From Parasporobacterium sp. (GTDB taxonomy: Bacteria > Bacillota > Clostridia > Lachnospirales > Lachnospiraceae), in assembly GCA_017510065.1 (NCBI GenBank), contig JAFWOB010000095.1, positions 1 through 38,585 on the forward strand: DNA of 38,585 bases, read 5' to 3'. Made by a program: the position numbers and the translations under genes. A model generated the notes under the pieces. That model was not told where the DNA came from. It worked only from the letters and a program-made list of their open reading frames with translations, and did not search any database. Shown here piece after piece: positions 9,637-19,124 of the stretch (position 1 is the first letter of the stretch; each line of letters starts with the position of its first letter).

Positions 9637-10005
9637 GCTGCGAAGAGAAGCATTTTTCTTGATTTCGTATACCGGGCTGCTACGAAGAGAAGCATTTTTC
9701 TCGATTTCGTATACTGGGATGCTACGAAGAGAAGATTTTTTTCGATTTCGTATACTGGGATGCTACGAAGAGAAGATTTTTTTCGATTTCGTATACTGGG
9801 ATGCTACGAAGAGAAAAATTTTCTCGATTTCGTATACCGGACATGCTACGAAATGAAGCATTTTTGCTCTCTTCGTATATTCAGCGTATACGAAATGAAG
9901 CGTTTTTGCTCTCTTCGTAGCATCGGCGTATACGAAAATGGCATTTTTTCCTCTCTTCGTAGCAAGGCGTGCTACGAAAATAAACATTTTTCCTCTCTTC
10001 GTAGC
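9637..10005. repeat. Nine tandem palindromic units, 42-bp period
   Basis: Units begin at 9637, 9679, 9721, 9762, 9803, 9845, 9886, 9928 and 9971, a period of 41-43 bp. Each has arms GCTACGAA (or GTATACGAA) and TTCGTATAC (or TTCGTAGC) around an AT-rich middle, so each could form a hairpin of about 35 bases or bind a dimeric protein. Units 1-5 run GCTACGAAGAGAA to TTTCGTATAC. Units 7 and 8 are in the opposite orientation, and units 6 and 9 are mixed. The array fills most of the 588-bp jag-mnmE gap. Both strands stay open across it only because 42 is a multiple of three; no convincing protein is encoded. Confidence 0.9.
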
Positions 10006-10058
10006 AGGAGCAGGACACGGCATCAAAGCAGCAAAATAACAGACAGGACAAAAAGTCA

Positions 10059-11459
10059 ATGAATACAGAAACCATAGCCGCCATTTCCACGGCGATGAAT
10101 AATTCAGGCATCGGCATTATCCGGATCAGCGGGGAAGAAGCGTTCGATATCATCGGAAAGATCTTCCGGCCGGCCAATCCGGACAAAAAGCTCAGCGAAG
10201 TCAAAAGCCACACAGTCCATTACGGCACCATCATGGATGGGGAAACGATCGTGGATGAAGTGCTGGTTTTGACCATGCGCGCGCCGCACACCTACACCCG
10301 CGAAGATACGGTGGAGATCGACAGCCACGGCGGGATGTTTGTCATGCAGCGCATCATGGAACTGGTACTGAAAGCCGGCGCCAGACCTGCCGAACCAGGG
10401 GAATTCACCAAACGGGCCTTTGTGAACGGCAGGATCGACCTGTCCCAGGCAGAAGCCGTGATCGATATCATCAATGCGGAAAATGATTACGCCCTGAAAA
10501 GCGCCGTCACCCAGCTCAAAGGATCTGTTTCGGAGAAGATCCGGCAGCAGCGATCTGCGCTTTTGGAGCAGATCGCTTATATTGAAGCGGCACTGGATGA
10601 TCCGGAGCATATTGAGATGGAAGGGTATGGGCAGGTTCTTCTTCCGAAGCTGCAGGAGATCGAAGACTGTGTGGAGGAATTGATCCGTTCGGCAGATGAC
10701 GGCCGGATCATTAAGGAAGGCATCCGCACCGTGATCCTGGGAAAGCCAAATGTAGGCAAGTCTTCCCTATTAAATGCCCTGGTTGGCTCCGAGCGGGCAA
10801 TCGTGACCCAGATCCCCGGAACTACCCGGGATGCGCTGGAAGAAAGCATCCGCCTCAAGGACGTAACGCTGAATATCATTGATACGGCAGGGATCCGCAG
10901 TACAGAAGACATTATTGAAAAGATCGGGGTAGACAAAGCCCGGGAATATGCGGCCGAAGCGGATCTGATCGTCTGGGTGGTGGACAGTTCCTCCAACCTG
11001 GATGAAAATGATCTGGAAGTGGCGCAGCTGATCGCCGGGCGGAAAGCAGTGATCTTGCTGAACAAACAAGATCTTCCGGAGGTGACCGGGAAAGAAAAGC
11101 TGTTTGAGCAGCTGGGAAGCAGACAGACAGCGCTTGAGAAGATCCCCGTGATCGGGATCTCCGCTTTGAAAGAATCCGGACTGGATATGTTTTCAGAGAC
11201 AGTGTGCCAGATGTTCTATAACAAAGATATCAATTTCAATGACCAGGTATACATCACCAATATCCGGCAGAAGAAAGCACTGACGGAAGCGAAGGAAAGT
11301 CTTTCCCGCGCAGTGGTGAGCATTGAAGACGGCATGCCGGAGGATTTCTTTACGATTGATATGATGGATGCCTACTCTGCCCTTGGCCGCGTGATCGGGG
11401 AATCCGTGGAAGATGATCTGGCAGATGAGATCTTTGCCAAGTTCTGCATGGGCAAATAA
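10059..11459 (+). CDS. mnmE: tRNA modification GTPase MnmE
   Basis: MnmE acts with MnmG to add an aminomethyl-type group to U34 of certain tRNAs. The 466-residue product has the N-terminal tetrahydrofolate-binding domain (TIAAISTAMNNSGIGIIRISG). The inserted Ras-like GTPase domain has G1 GKPNVGKSS (228-236), TTRD, DTAG and NKQD, and the protein ends in the functionally required FC-x-GK tail (FCMGK). Only a weak ribosome binding site (AGGACA) precedes the ATG. mnmG follows after 43 bases, as is usual. Confidence 0.97.
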   Translation: MNTETIAAISTAMNNSGIGIIRISGEEAFDIIGKIFRPANPDKKLSEVKSHTVHYGTIMDGETIVDEVLVLTMRAPHTYTREDTVEIDSHGGMFVMQRIMELVLKAGARPAEPGEFTKRAFVNGRIDLSQAEAVIDIINAENDYALKSAVTQLKGSVSEKIRQQRSALLEQIAYIEAALDDPEHIEMEGYGQVLLPKLQEIEDCVEELIRSADDGRIIKEGIRTVILGKPNVGKSSLLNALVGSERAIVTQIPGTTRDALEESIRLKDVTLNIIDTAGIRSTEDIIEKIGVDKAREYAAEADLIVWVVDSSSNLDENDLEVAQLIAGRKAVILLNKQDLPEVTGKEKLFEQLGSRQTALEKIPVIGISALKESGLDMFSETVCQMFYNKDINFNDQVYITNIRQKKALTEAKESLSRAVVSIEDGMPEDFFTIDMMDAYSALGRVIGESVEDDLADEIFAKFCMGK

Positions 11460-11502
11460 CAGCCGCAAGGCAGATATTTTATAATTACAGACAGGAAATA
11501 CA

Positions 11503-13383
11503 ATGGGAAATTATGTAGAAGAAACCTATGATATCGTCGTGATCGGCGCCGGTCATGCAGGCTGTGAAGCCGCTCTGGCAGCGGCCCGGCTGGGAATGGA
11601 GACGATCATGTTTACCGTCAGTGTCGACAGCATTGCCCTGATGCCATGCAACCCCAATATCGGCGGCAGCAGCAAGGGCCACCTGGTGCGGGAACTGGAT
11701 GCGCTGGGCGGAGAAATGGGCAAAAATATCGATAAGACATTTATCCAGTCCAGGATGCTGAACACCTCCAAGGGTCCTGCGGTCCATTCCCTGAGAGCCC
11801 AGGCGGACAAGCAGGACTACAGCAGGGAAATGCGTAAGACCCTGGAAAATACCGAGCATCTGACGATCCGGCAGGCAGAAGTGGCGGATTTGATCGTGGA
11901 AGAGCATACGATCAAAGGCGTTAAGACCTATTCCGGTGCTGTATATCATGCAAAAGCGGTAATTATTGCCACCGGAACTTACCTGAAAGCACGCTGTATT
12001 TATGGAGATGTATACAATTATACAGGGCCGAACGGACTGCAGGCAGCCAATCATCTGAGCAGCTCCCTGATCGCAAATGGGATTGAACTTCGGCGATTTA
12101 AGACCGGAACACCAGCCAGGGTTGATAGAAGAAGCCTTGATTTTTCCAAAATGACAGAGCAGCCCGGTGATGAGAGAATCGTACCCTTCTCTTTTTCTAC
12201 GGATCCGGATTCCATTCAGAAGGAGCAGGTGTCCTGTTATCTGACATATACCAATGAAGAGACTCACCGTATTATCCGGGAAAATATCTCCCGATCCCCG
12301 CTGTTTTCCGGCGCGATCGAAGGTACCGGTCCCAGGTATTGTCCGTCAATTGAAGATAAGGTCGTAAAGTTCCCGGACAAAGACAGACATCAGATCTTTA
12401 TTGAGCCGGAAGGCTTATATACTAATGAGATGTATCTGTCCGGTATGAGTTCTTCCCTGCCGGAAGATGTCCAGTTTGCCATGTATAAGACACTGGCGGG
12501 CCTGGAGAACGTTAAGATTGTCCGGAATGCCTACGCCATTGAATATGACTGTGTCAATGCCAATGATGTGAAGGCCAGCCTGGAATTCAAGAAAATTGCA
12601 GGTCTTTACAGCGCCGGACAGTTCAATGGAAGTTCAGGCTATGAAGAAGCTGCGGTACAGGGATTTATGGCAGGCGTCAATGCGGCAAGAAAGATCAAAG
12701 GACTGAATCCGGTGATCCTGGACAGAAGTCAGGCTTATATCGGCGTTCTGATCGATGATCTGGTGACCAAGGAAAACATGGAGCCTTATCGTATGATGAC
12801 AAGCCGTGCGGAATACCGGCTCTTGCTTCGTCAGGATAACGCGGATCTTCGTTTGACAGCTATCGGCCATGAAATTGGGCTGGTCAGCGATGAACGGTAT
12901 GAGTATGTGATGAAAAAACAGCAGACGATCCGTGACGAAGTGGCAAGACTCAAGACGGTACGGGTTGGCGGCGAAGCTCGTGTACAGGAACTTTTGGAAC
13001 GAAATGGGTCTGCTGTCCTGACAAACGGCGTTAATCTGGATGAACTGATCCGAAGACCGGAGCTTGATTACAAGAAAGTCGCGGAACTGGATCCGGAATA
13101 TAAGGATCTGCCGGATGATATCATTGAACAGATTAACATTGAGATCAAATATGAGGGCTATATAGAGCGTCAGCAGAAACAGGTAGACAATTTCCGTCGT
13201 GTGGAAAGCAGAAAACTGCCGGATAACATTGATTATAAGGAAATTTCCGGTTTGCGCCTGGAGGCACAGCAGAAACTGAATCTTTTCAAGCCCATGTCGA
13301 TCGGTCAGGCATCCAGAATCTCCGGCGTTACACCTGCGGATATCTCTGTATTGCTGATCTATTTAACACAAAATAAACTTTGA
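11503..13383 (+). CDS. mnmG: tRNA uridine-5-carboxymethylaminomethyl modification enzyme MnmG (GidA)
   Basis: MnmG is the FAD-dependent partner of MnmE. The 626-residue length is normal. The N-terminal Rossmann motif is [22 protein letters not shown]. Family motifs follow: [33 protein letters not shown]-type [22 protein letters not shown] and the later [18 protein letters not shown]. The C-terminal helical region ends in [18 protein letters not shown]. The stop codon at 13381-13383 abuts the parS-bearing start of rsmG. Confidence 0.97.
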   Translation: MGNYVEETYDIVVIGAGHAGCEAALAAARLGMETIMFTVSVDSIALMPCNPNIGGSSKGHLVRELDALGGEMGKNIDKTFIQSRMLNTSKGPAVHSLRAQADKQDYSREMRKTLENTEHLTIRQAEVADLIVEEHTIKGVKTYSGAVYHAKAVIIATGTYLKARCIYGDVYNYTGPNGLQAANHLSSSLIANGIELRRFKTGTPARVDRRSLDFSKMTEQPGDERIVPFSFSTDPDSIQKEQVSCYLTYTNEETHRIIRENISRSPLFSGAIEGTGPRYCPSIEDKVVKFPDKDRHQIFIEPEGLYTNEMYLSGMSSSLPEDVQFAMYKTLAGLENVKIVRNAYAIEYDCVNANDVKASLEFKKIAGLYSAGQFNGSSGYEEAAVQGFMAGVNAARKIKGLNPVILDRSQAYIGVLIDDLVTKENMEPYRMMTSRAEYRLLLRQDNADLRLTAIGHEIGLVSDERYEYVMKKQQTIRDEVARLKTVRVGGEARVQELLERNGSAVLTNGVNLDELIRRPELDYKKVAELDPEYKDLPDDIIEQINIEIKYEGYIERQQKQVDNFRRVESRKLPDNIDYKEISGLRLEAQQKLNLFKPMSIGQASRISGVTPADISVLLIYLTQNKL

Positions 13384-13388
13384 GAGGA

Positions 13389-14144
13389 ATGTTTCACGTG
13401 AAACAATTTGAAAAACTGGCTGAATATTGCCTGAAAAACGGGATTCGATACGGCCAGACGGAAGAAGAACGATTTAAATCCTTTTATGAATTCCTGGTCG
13501 AAAAGAATAAAGTCATGAACCTGACGGCAGTCACGGAACCGGAGGAAGTGGAACTTCGACATTATATTGATTCAGTTTCTTCTGTTCCGGTATTAAAAGA
13601 ACTGTTTGGGGACAGAACATCAGAAGAACCGGTAAAAGGGATCGATCTGGGGACCGGCGCGGGCTTTCCAGGCGTTCCGCTGGCCATTGTTCTGCCGGAA
13701 TACCGCTTTACTTTAGCGGATTCTTTGAATAAACGGGTTGATTTCCTGAAAGAAGCCGTAAAAAAGATGGATTTACCTAATGCACAGCCGCTGCAGGGGC
13801 GCGCGGAAGAGATCGGACAGAGCGATCTGCGGGAAAGTTTTGATCTTTGTGTTTCCAGAGCGGTGGCAGATCTTTCTGTCTTACTGGAATACTGCCTCCC
13901 GTTGGTTAAGATCGGCGGATATGCGGTTTTGTATAAATCCGGAGAATTTAAAGATGAATTACATCGTGCAGAATACGCAATGCGTCTTCTTGGGGGAATG
14001 CTGCAGGATGTCAGAGAATTCGTTCTGCCGGGATCAGACATCAGACGCAGCTTTATCATTATCGAAAAAAGAAATGCGGCGCCGATAAAATATCCGCGCC
14101 GCTCGGGAAAACCATCAAAATCACCGTTAATGACTAAACAATAA
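13389..14144 (+). CDS. rsmG: 16S rRNA (guanine-527 N7) methyltransferase RsmG (GidB)
   Basis: RsmG methylates G527 of 16S rRNA using S-adenosylmethionine. Starting at ATG 13389 it is 251 residues, beginning MFHVKQFEKLAEYC. An alternative GTG start at 13398 is better spaced from AGAGGA, and a TTG at 13380 is also in frame. Methyltransferase motif I is GIDLGTGAGFPGVPLAIVLPEY; a later motif is LQGRAEEIGQ; and FDLCVSRAVADLSVLLEYCLPLVKIGG matches the family. A short non-conserved tail after EKRNAAPIKYPRRSGKPSKSPL ends the protein. It sits between mnmG and parA as usual. Confidence 0.95.
   Translation: MFHVKQFEKLAEYCLKNGIRYGQTEEERFKSFYEFLVEKNKVMNLTAVTEPEEVELRHYIDSVSSVPVLKELFGDRTSEEPVKGIDLGTGAGFPGVPLAIVLPEYRFTLADSLNKRVDFLKEAVKKMDLPNAQPLQGRAEEIGQSDLRESFDLCVSRAVADLSVLLEYCLPLVKIGGYAVLYKSGEFKDELHRAEYAMRLLGGMLQDVREFVLPGSDIRRSFIIIEKRNAAPIKYPRRSGKPSKSPLMTKQ
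13390..13405. promoter_or_regulatory. parS: parS site inside the start of rsmG
   Basis: The 16-bp palindrome TGTTTCACGTGAAACA at 13390-13405 is identical to the B. subtilis parS consensus bound by ParB/Spo0J. It overlaps the first codons of rsmG, coding FHVKQ. It lies about 1.8 kb before parB, where origin-proximal parS sites are expected. Confidence 0.93.
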
Positions 14145-14302
14145 CACTCCCCCAAGTTTTACCAGTAGTCGGTGATTTTGTGAATCTGACAAATTGGTGA
14201 AATTCAACAAAATATTTCCTCTTGCAATTCGCATTATAGTACTCATTTAACAAAAACGCAAGCGGATTTCACGTATTATTTGTCATACATAGTACATATT
14301 AC

Positions 14303-14332
14303 AGAGGAATGTTTCACGTGAAACATTCCTCT
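14303..14332. promoter_or_regulatory. parS: Extended parS palindrome before parA
   Basis: A 30-bp perfect palindrome is centred on an exact parS, TGTTTCACGTGAAACA at 14310-14325, with AGAGGAA on the left and TTCCTCT on the right. The palindrome is followed by TCTTTTTA, so it could also act as a transcription terminator for rsmG. A lone half site (TTTCACGT) is at 14269-14276. It lies 110 bp before the parA start. Confidence 0.92.
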
Positions 14333-14441
14333 TCTTTTTATAAAAATCAGCACATTTTTGCATGGATTTCACAGGCATATTGTGATAAAATTCCATTTAC
14401 CATATTCAGGTAAAAATAATACAAAACAACAAGGAGTAACT

Positions 14442-15209
14442 ATGGGAAGAACAATAGCAGTTGCAAATCAAAAAGGCGGTGTCGGCAAGACAACTACAAC
14501 GATCAATCTGGCCGCCGCATTGGCCGAAGGAAAATGCAAAGTCCTGCTCGTTGATCTTGATCCCCAGGGGAATGCCACCAGCGGCGTTGGAATTGATAAA
14601 AACAACGTTCTGCACACGATCTACGAATTATTGACCAACAATGCGACTTTTCAGGATGTTCTGATGGAGACAGAATACGACAACTTGTACGTACTGCCCT
14701 CCAACATTCAGCTTTCCGGTGCGGAGATCGAGCTGATCGACGTGGAAAAACGGGAATTTTTACTGAAAAACATCCTGGACAAACAGAAAAAGAAATTTGA
14801 TTTTATTCTGATCGACTGCCCGCCGTCACTGAACATGCTTACTGTCAACGCCATGACTGCGGCAGATACGGTCCTGGTACCGATCCAGTGCGAATATTAT
14901 GCCCTGGAAGGTCTGTCACAGCTGATCCATACGGTAGACCTGATCAAGCAGAAGCTTAACAAGAAACTGCAGCTGGAAGGCATCGTGTTTACCATGTATG
15001 ATTCCAGAAACCGCCTGTCTAAGGAAGTGGTGGAAAATGTACAGCAGAACCTGGAGGAAAACATTTACAACACGATCATTCCAAGGAATGTTCGTCTGGC
15101 AGAGGCACCCAGCTATGGCATGCCGGTCATCTTCTATGCACCGGACTCCACAGGCGCAGAAGCGTACAGACAGCTGGCACTGGAGATGGTCGCTCACGAG
15201 ATGAAATAA
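14442..15209 (+). CDS. parA: Chromosome-partitioning ATPase ParA (Soj)
   Basis: ParA is a deviant Walker-type ATPase that works with ParB in origin segregation. The start MGRTIAVANQKGGVGKTTTT, behind AAGGAG (14431-14436), gives 255 residues; an open frame extends further upstream but adds no ParA-like residues. The deviant Walker A is KGGVGKTT, followed by VLLVDLDPQGNATSGVGID. The Walker B region is DFILIDCPPSLNMLTVNAM. The C-terminal half contains GIVFTMYDSRNRLSKEVV and IPRNVRLAEAPSYG, both characteristic of Soj. The gene is separated from parB by 18 bases. Confidence 0.97.
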   Translation: MGRTIAVANQKGGVGKTTTTINLAAALAEGKCKVLLVDLDPQGNATSGVGIDKNNVLHTIYELLTNNATFQDVLMETEYDNLYVLPSNIQLSGAEIELIDVEKREFLLKNILDKQKKKFDFILIDCPPSLNMLTVNAMTAADTVLVPIQCEYYALEGLSQLIHTVDLIKQKLNKKLQLEGIVFTMYDSRNRLSKEVVENVQQNLEENIYNTIIPRNVRLAEAPSYGMPVIFYAPDSTGAEAYRQLALEMVAHEMK

Positions 15210-15227
15210 ACGGAGAAGGTGAAACTT

Positions 15228-16100
15228 ATGGTTAAAAAAGCAAAACCCGGGCTGGGAAAAGGCCTGGATCTTCTGATCCCGAAATCGGAGCCGGTGGAAG
15301 AAAAAAAGACAACAGATCCACAGGTGCTGAAGATCTCACAGGTGGAACCGAACCGGAACCAGCCAAGAAAACAGTTTGACAAAGAAAGCCTGCAGGAATT
15401 GGCCGGATCTATCAAACAATACGGAATCATCCAGCCGATCATTGTGGCCAAAAAAGATGATTACTACGAGATCATTGCCGGTGAACGACGCTGGAGAGCC
15501 GCTAAAATGGCGGGTTTAAAGGAAGTTCCCGTTGTGATCAAGGAATATTCCGAAAAAGAGATTGCAGAGATCTCCCTAATCGAGAATATTCAGAGGGAAA
15601 ACCTGAATCCCATTGAAGAAGCCAAAGCATACAAGAGTCTGATCGAGGAATATAACCTCACGCAGGAAGAACTTTCTGAGCGGATTTCCAAGAGCAGGAC
15701 CCAGATCACCAATACCATGAGGCTATTAAAGCTCCATGATAAAGTACAGAAAATGCTGATCGACGGCTCCATCAGCGCGGGCCATGCAAGAGCGCTCCTG
15801 GGCCTGGAAATCCAGGAAGAACAGCTTCTTACCGCACAGAAGATCGTGGCAGAAAACCTGAGTGTCCGTCAAACAGAAGACCTGGTGCGCCAGATCAACA
15901 ATCCGCCGAAAAGCAAAAAATCTTCTCCGAAGATCAAAAACAGCGTATTTTACAAGGATCTGGAGAAGCGCATGACGGAAGCGCTTGGCACAAAAGTAAA
16001 GATCAACCAGAAGGAACAGGGAAAAGGCCGCATTGAGATCAGCTATTTCTCTGAGGATGAGCTGGACCGGATCTTTACGATCATCAACAGCAGCATTTAA
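15228..16100 (+). CDS. parB: Chromosome-partitioning protein ParB (Spo0J)
   Basis: ParB binds parS and spreads as a CTP-dependent clamp. I chose ATG 15228 (MVKKAKPGLGKGLDLLIPK), well spaced from GGAGAAGGTG; a GTG at 15219 is in frame. The product is 290 residues. The ParB N-domain has QVEPNRNQPRKQFDKESLQELAGSI, then the CTP-binding ERRWRAAKMAG box and the following EKEIAEISLIENIQRENLNPIEEA. The helix-turn-helix part is LTQEELSERISKSRTQITNTMRLL, with GHARALLGL after it. The two exact parS sites lie just upstream. Confidence 0.97.
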   Translation: MVKKAKPGLGKGLDLLIPKSEPVEEKKTTDPQVLKISQVEPNRNQPRKQFDKESLQELAGSIKQYGIIQPIIVAKKDDYYEIIAGERRWRAAKMAGLKEVPVVIKEYSEKEIAEISLIENIQRENLNPIEEAKAYKSLIEEYNLTQEELSERISKSRTQITNTMRLLKLHDKVQKMLIDGSISAGHARALLGLEIQEEQLLTAQKIVAENLSVRQTEDLVRQINNPPKSKKSSPKIKNSVFYKDLEKRMTEALGTKVKINQKEQGKGRIEISYFSEDELDRIFTIINSSI

Positions 16101-16233
16101 GAAAACAACACAATACCTGTTCTATAACAGATATAACAGAAAGGTGACAAAAGGGTACTGCCCTGTCATCCGGAAACCCAATCACAACACAGCCGCAAGG
16201 CTGCAAACATAAAAGAATCGAAGGTAAATAGAT

Positions 16234-17511
16234 ATGCTGGATATTAAACTGTTAAGAAACAATTTTGAAGATGTGGAAAAAGCCCTGGCAAACCGGAATG
16301 AAGAATTCGATCTCAGCCTGTTCAAAGTGCTGGACGACAAGCGCCGTGCGCTGCTTGGCGAGGTGGAAGTCCTGAAAGCAAAGCAGAATAAGGATTCCAA
16401 GCTGATCCCGCAGATGAAAAAGGCAGGCGAGGATGTTGCCGCTGTTATGGAGGAGATGAAAGATCTGGCAAACAAGATCAAAGAGCTGGATCAGCAGACC
16501 GCTGAAGCAGACAAGGCTTTAAATGACTATATGCTGACCCTTCCGAACATTCCACATCCTTCGGTACCGATGGGAAAAACAGATGCGGATAACGTAGAAA
16601 TCCGCAAATTCTCGGAGCCGACACATTTTGATTTTGAGCCGAAAGCTCATTGGGATATCGGAGCCGATCTGGGAATCCTGGATCCGGAGACAGCAGCCAA
16701 GATCAGCGGCAGCCGCTTTACAGTATACCGTGGAGACGGTGCCAGACTGGAACGCGCCATCATGAACTTCTTCCTGGATACCCATACGGCAGAGCACGGA
16801 TACACCGAAGTATTCCCGCCGTTCATGGTAAGCCGGGAGAGCATGACCGGTACAGGACAGCTCCCGAAATTTGAAGAGGACGCCTACAAAGTTTACGGCG
16901 ATGGCAAGGAATATTTCCTGGTTCCCACTGCGGAAGTGCCGGTAACCAACATGTATCGGGACCAGATTCTGGACGGCAGCCTCCTTCCGATCAAGCATTG
17001 TGCCTACACGGCATGCTTCCGTGCAGAAGCCGGCAGCGCAGGACGTGATACCAGAGGCCTGATCCGCCAGCATCAGTTCAACAAAGTGGAGCTTGTTAAG
17101 TTCACCAAACCGGAAGATTCCTATGAAGAACTGGAGAAACTGACCGCCGACGCGGAAGATGTTCTGCAGAGACTGGGTCTTCCCTACCGTGTCGTCCGGA
17201 TCTGCATCGGCGATCTGGGATTTACCGCAGCCCTCAAGTACGACATTGAAGTCTGGATGCCCAGCTACGGCAGATATGTGGAAATCAGCAGCTGCTCCAA
17301 TTTCGAAGCCTTCCAGGCCCGCCGTGCCAATATCAAATACAAAGACAACCCGAAAGCCAAAGCAGAATACGTTCACACCCTGAACGGCTCCGGCGTTGCC
17401 ATCGGAAGAACGACCGCCGCAATCCTGGAGAATTACCAGCAGGCAGACGGAACCGTCGTTGTACCGGAAGTTTTGAGAAAATACATGGGCAAAGACGTGA
17501 TCGGCAAATAA
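16234..17511 (+). CDS. serS: Seryl-tRNA synthetase
   Basis: SerS charges tRNA-Ser with serine and also supplies tRNA-Sec where present. The 425-residue protein starts [22 protein letters not shown], with the long antiparallel coiled-coil arm in residues 30-105. The class II core follows, with motif 2 [21 protein letters not shown] and motif 3 [22 protein letters not shown] precedes the ATG. No T-box signature (GGGTGGNACC) is seen in the 133-bp upstream gap, which only contains small hairpins such as CAGCCGCAAGGCTG near 16191. Confidence 0.97.
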   Translation: MLDIKLLRNNFEDVEKALANRNEEFDLSLFKVLDDKRRALLGEVEVLKAKQNKDSKLIPQMKKAGEDVAAVMEEMKDLANKIKELDQQTAEADKALNDYMLTLPNIPHPSVPMGKTDADNVEIRKFSEPTHFDFEPKAHWDIGADLGILDPETAAKISGSRFTVYRGDGARLERAIMNFFLDTHTAEHGYTEVFPPFMVSRESMTGTGQLPKFEEDAYKVYGDGKEYFLVPTAEVPVTNMYRDQILDGSLLPIKHCAYTACFRAEAGSAGRDTRGLIRQHQFNKVELVKFTKPEDSYEELEKLTADAEDVLQRLGLPYRVVRICIGDLGFTAALKYDIEVWMPSYGRYVEISSCSNFEAFQARRANIKYKDNPKAKAEYVHTLNGSGVAIGRTTAAILENYQQADGTVVVPEVLRKYMGKDVIGK

Positions 17512-17593
17512 ACCTGCTGAACACGAAAAAGTGACTGGATATTTCAGGGAAGATATTGTATGATATAGGAGCTGTTCAGACAGCTGTTATAGT

Positions 17594-17665
17594 GTTCCCT
17601 TAGTTTAACGGATAAAACAAGCGCCTCCTAAGCGCTAGCTGTGGGTTCGATTCCCGCAGGGAACG
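17594..17665 (+). tRNA. tRNA-Arg (anticodon CCT)
   Basis: The cloverleaf is clear. Acceptor GTTCCCT (17594-17600) pairs with AGGGAAC (17658-17664), followed by discriminator G. The D arm contains AGTTTAACGGATAAAAC. The anticodon stem AGCGC/GCGCT encloses the loop CTCCTAA, so the anticodon is CCT, reading AGG. The T arm has GGTTCGATTCC. CCA is not encoded. A terminator follows at once. Confidence 0.96.
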
Positions 17666-17669
17666 GAAC

Positions 17670-17708
17670 AGAGCGCTCTGCCTTTTGGCAGGGCGCTCTT
17701 TCGTCTTT
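17670..17708 (+). terminator. Terminator after tRNA-Arg
   Basis: AGAGCGCTCTGCC (17670-17682) pairs with GGCAGGGCGCTCT (17687-17699) with one wobble pair and a TTTT loop, followed by TTCGTCTTT. It lies 5 bases after the tRNA. Confidence 0.85.
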
Positions 17709-17802
17709 CCGACACCACCCTTTTTCCTATTGGCATTTATCCCGCCAATTGATAATATCTACCTGTAGCAAACAAGTGCAGAACATAAGAAGGAGCAGAA
17801 AC

Positions 17803-19110
17803 ATGCGAAACGCAGAGCATTCAGATAGAAACAGAAAAGAAAGAAAGACCCGGGCCGGAATTATGGTTTTGACGCTAATCCTGGCTATCCTGCTGAGCGG
17901 CTGTTCGGGGAAACCGGCATCCGGTTCCGGCGACATCATGGACGGAGACGGCATGCTGAACAGCTATTTGCAGATCACCCAGGAAGAAGCTGCCTATATG
18001 ATGACCAAAGACGACGGTCATGTGGTGGTGGATGTCCGCCGGCAGGACGAGTACGATGCCGGTCACATTCCCGGCGCAATCCTGATCCCCAATGAGAGCA
18101 TTGGGGAGGAGCCGCCGGCAGAGCTGCCGGACAAAGAGCAGATCATCCTTGTCTACTGCAGAAGCGGCCGGCGCAGTAAGGAAGCAGCCCAGAAGCTGTT
18201 TGACATGGGATATGAAAGGGTCTACGAGTTCGGCGGGATCATTGACTGGACCGGCGAAGTGGTGACAGCGCCGGTAGACGAAGAACTCGTAGCCGTCATC
18301 CCGCAGACAGATCCCGTTGCAGCGGCGGATCCCCGCACCCCGGAGGAACTGATCCGGGAGATCATCCTCTATCACGGCTCTTATGATAAGGAAGCAGACG
18401 ATCAGGTGAAGGAGCGCCTTCATATCCTGAAAGCAAAAGACCCGCGGCAGGGCGAGCTTTGGGAAAAGATCATGGACTACTGGGTCTACGCCAATGAAGA
18501 AATGCCGATCAACATGGAGCGGCTGCCGGAAGATCTTCCCCAGGGGCAGGAAATGTGCATCGTGGTCTTGGGATTTGAATTAAATGACGACGGCACCATG
18601 CAGGATGAGCTGATCGGGCGGCTTCAGACCGCGCTGACCTGTGCGGAGCAGTATCCCGAGGCTTATATCGTCTGCACCGGCGGCGGAACGGCCGCCAACA
18701 ATAAAGAGGTGACGGAAGCAGGCCTTATGGGAGATTGGCTGAAGGAACACGGCTTGGATGAGAGCCGCCTGATCATCGAAGATGCCTCCCATACCACAGC
18801 CGAAAATGCAAGGTTTTCCTATGACATCCTGCTGGCAGACTACCCGCAGGTAACGTCGGTAGCCCTTGTAAGCAGCAGCTATCATATCGCATGGGGTTCT
18901 CTTTTGTTCGAGGCGTCCTTCCTGAAGGCAGCTTCTGAGCAGCAGTCCCCGGAGATCCACGTGATCTCCAACGCCGCATATCCATTTGAAAATGCAAAAT
19001 ACATGGACACCCTCCGCTTCGAGACCGGCGGTATGCTGCAGCTGATCGGGGAAAACCCGCTGGCGATGGATTATTATATGGACCGCTATACGAAACCGGA
19101 GCTGGATTGA
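17803..19110 (+). CDS. Predicted lipoprotein: rhodanese domain fused to YdcF/DUF218 domain
   Basis: The 435-residue product starts at ATG 17803 behind AGAAGGAG. A basic N terminus is followed by the hydrophobic run MVLTLILAILLSGC, ending in a lipobox with Cys34, so it should be anchored on the outer face of the membrane. Residues about 53-155 are a rhodanese domain (VVVDVRRQDEYDAGHIPGA, then the active loop CRSGRRS with Cys119), which would carry sulfur or bind thiosulfate or phosphate-like groups. Residues about 250-415 are a YdcF-like domain (IVVLGFELNDDG, YIVCTGGGTA, ASHTTAENARFS, ALVSSSYHI), a family that binds nucleotides or cell-wall precursors but is poorly defined. The two domains on one lipoprotein suggest envelope redox or sulfur chemistry; this is inference. 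It overlaps nothing, and endonuclease IV follows after 14 bases. Confidence 0.88.
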   Translation: MRNAEHSDRNRKERKTRAGIMVLTLILAILLSGCSGKPASGSGDIMDGDGMLNSYLQITQEEAAYMMTKDDGHVVVDVRRQDEYDAGHIPGAILIPNESIGEEPPAELPDKEQIILVYCRSGRRSKEAAQKLFDMGYERVYEFGGIIDWTGEVVTAPVDEELVAVIPQTDPVAAADPRTPEELIREIILYHGSYDKEADDQVKERLHILKAKDPRQGELWEKIMDYWVYANEEMPINMERLPEDLPQGQEMCIVVLGFELNDDGTMQDELIGRLQTALTCAEQYPEAYIVCTGGGTAANNKEVTEAGLMGDWLKEHGLDESRLIIEDASHTTAENARFSYDILLADYPQVTSVALVSSSYHIAWGSLLFEASFLKAASEQQSPEIHVISNAAYPFENAKYMDTLRFETGGMLQLIGENPLAMDYYMDRYTKPELD

Positions 19111-19124
19111 CGAAAGGAGATGCG

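Noticed and set aside
9637-10005. CRISPR array
   Set aside because: Units are palindromic throughout with no variable spacers, the period is 42 bp, and no cas gene is nearby.
9598-10213. Open frames on both strands across the 42-bp array (repeats such as DATKRAKTLHFVYAEYT)
   Set aside because: Open only because the period is a multiple of three; both strands are open, there is no ribosome binding site, and composition is unlike the neighbouring genes.
16101-16233. T-box leader before serS
   Set aside because: No GGGTGGNACC-like T-box sequence or matching terminator is visible in the gap.
17594-17665. Integration site of a mobile element at tRNA-Arg
   Set aside because: No repeat of the tRNA 3' end and no integrase are found in the window; the flanking genes look chromosomal.
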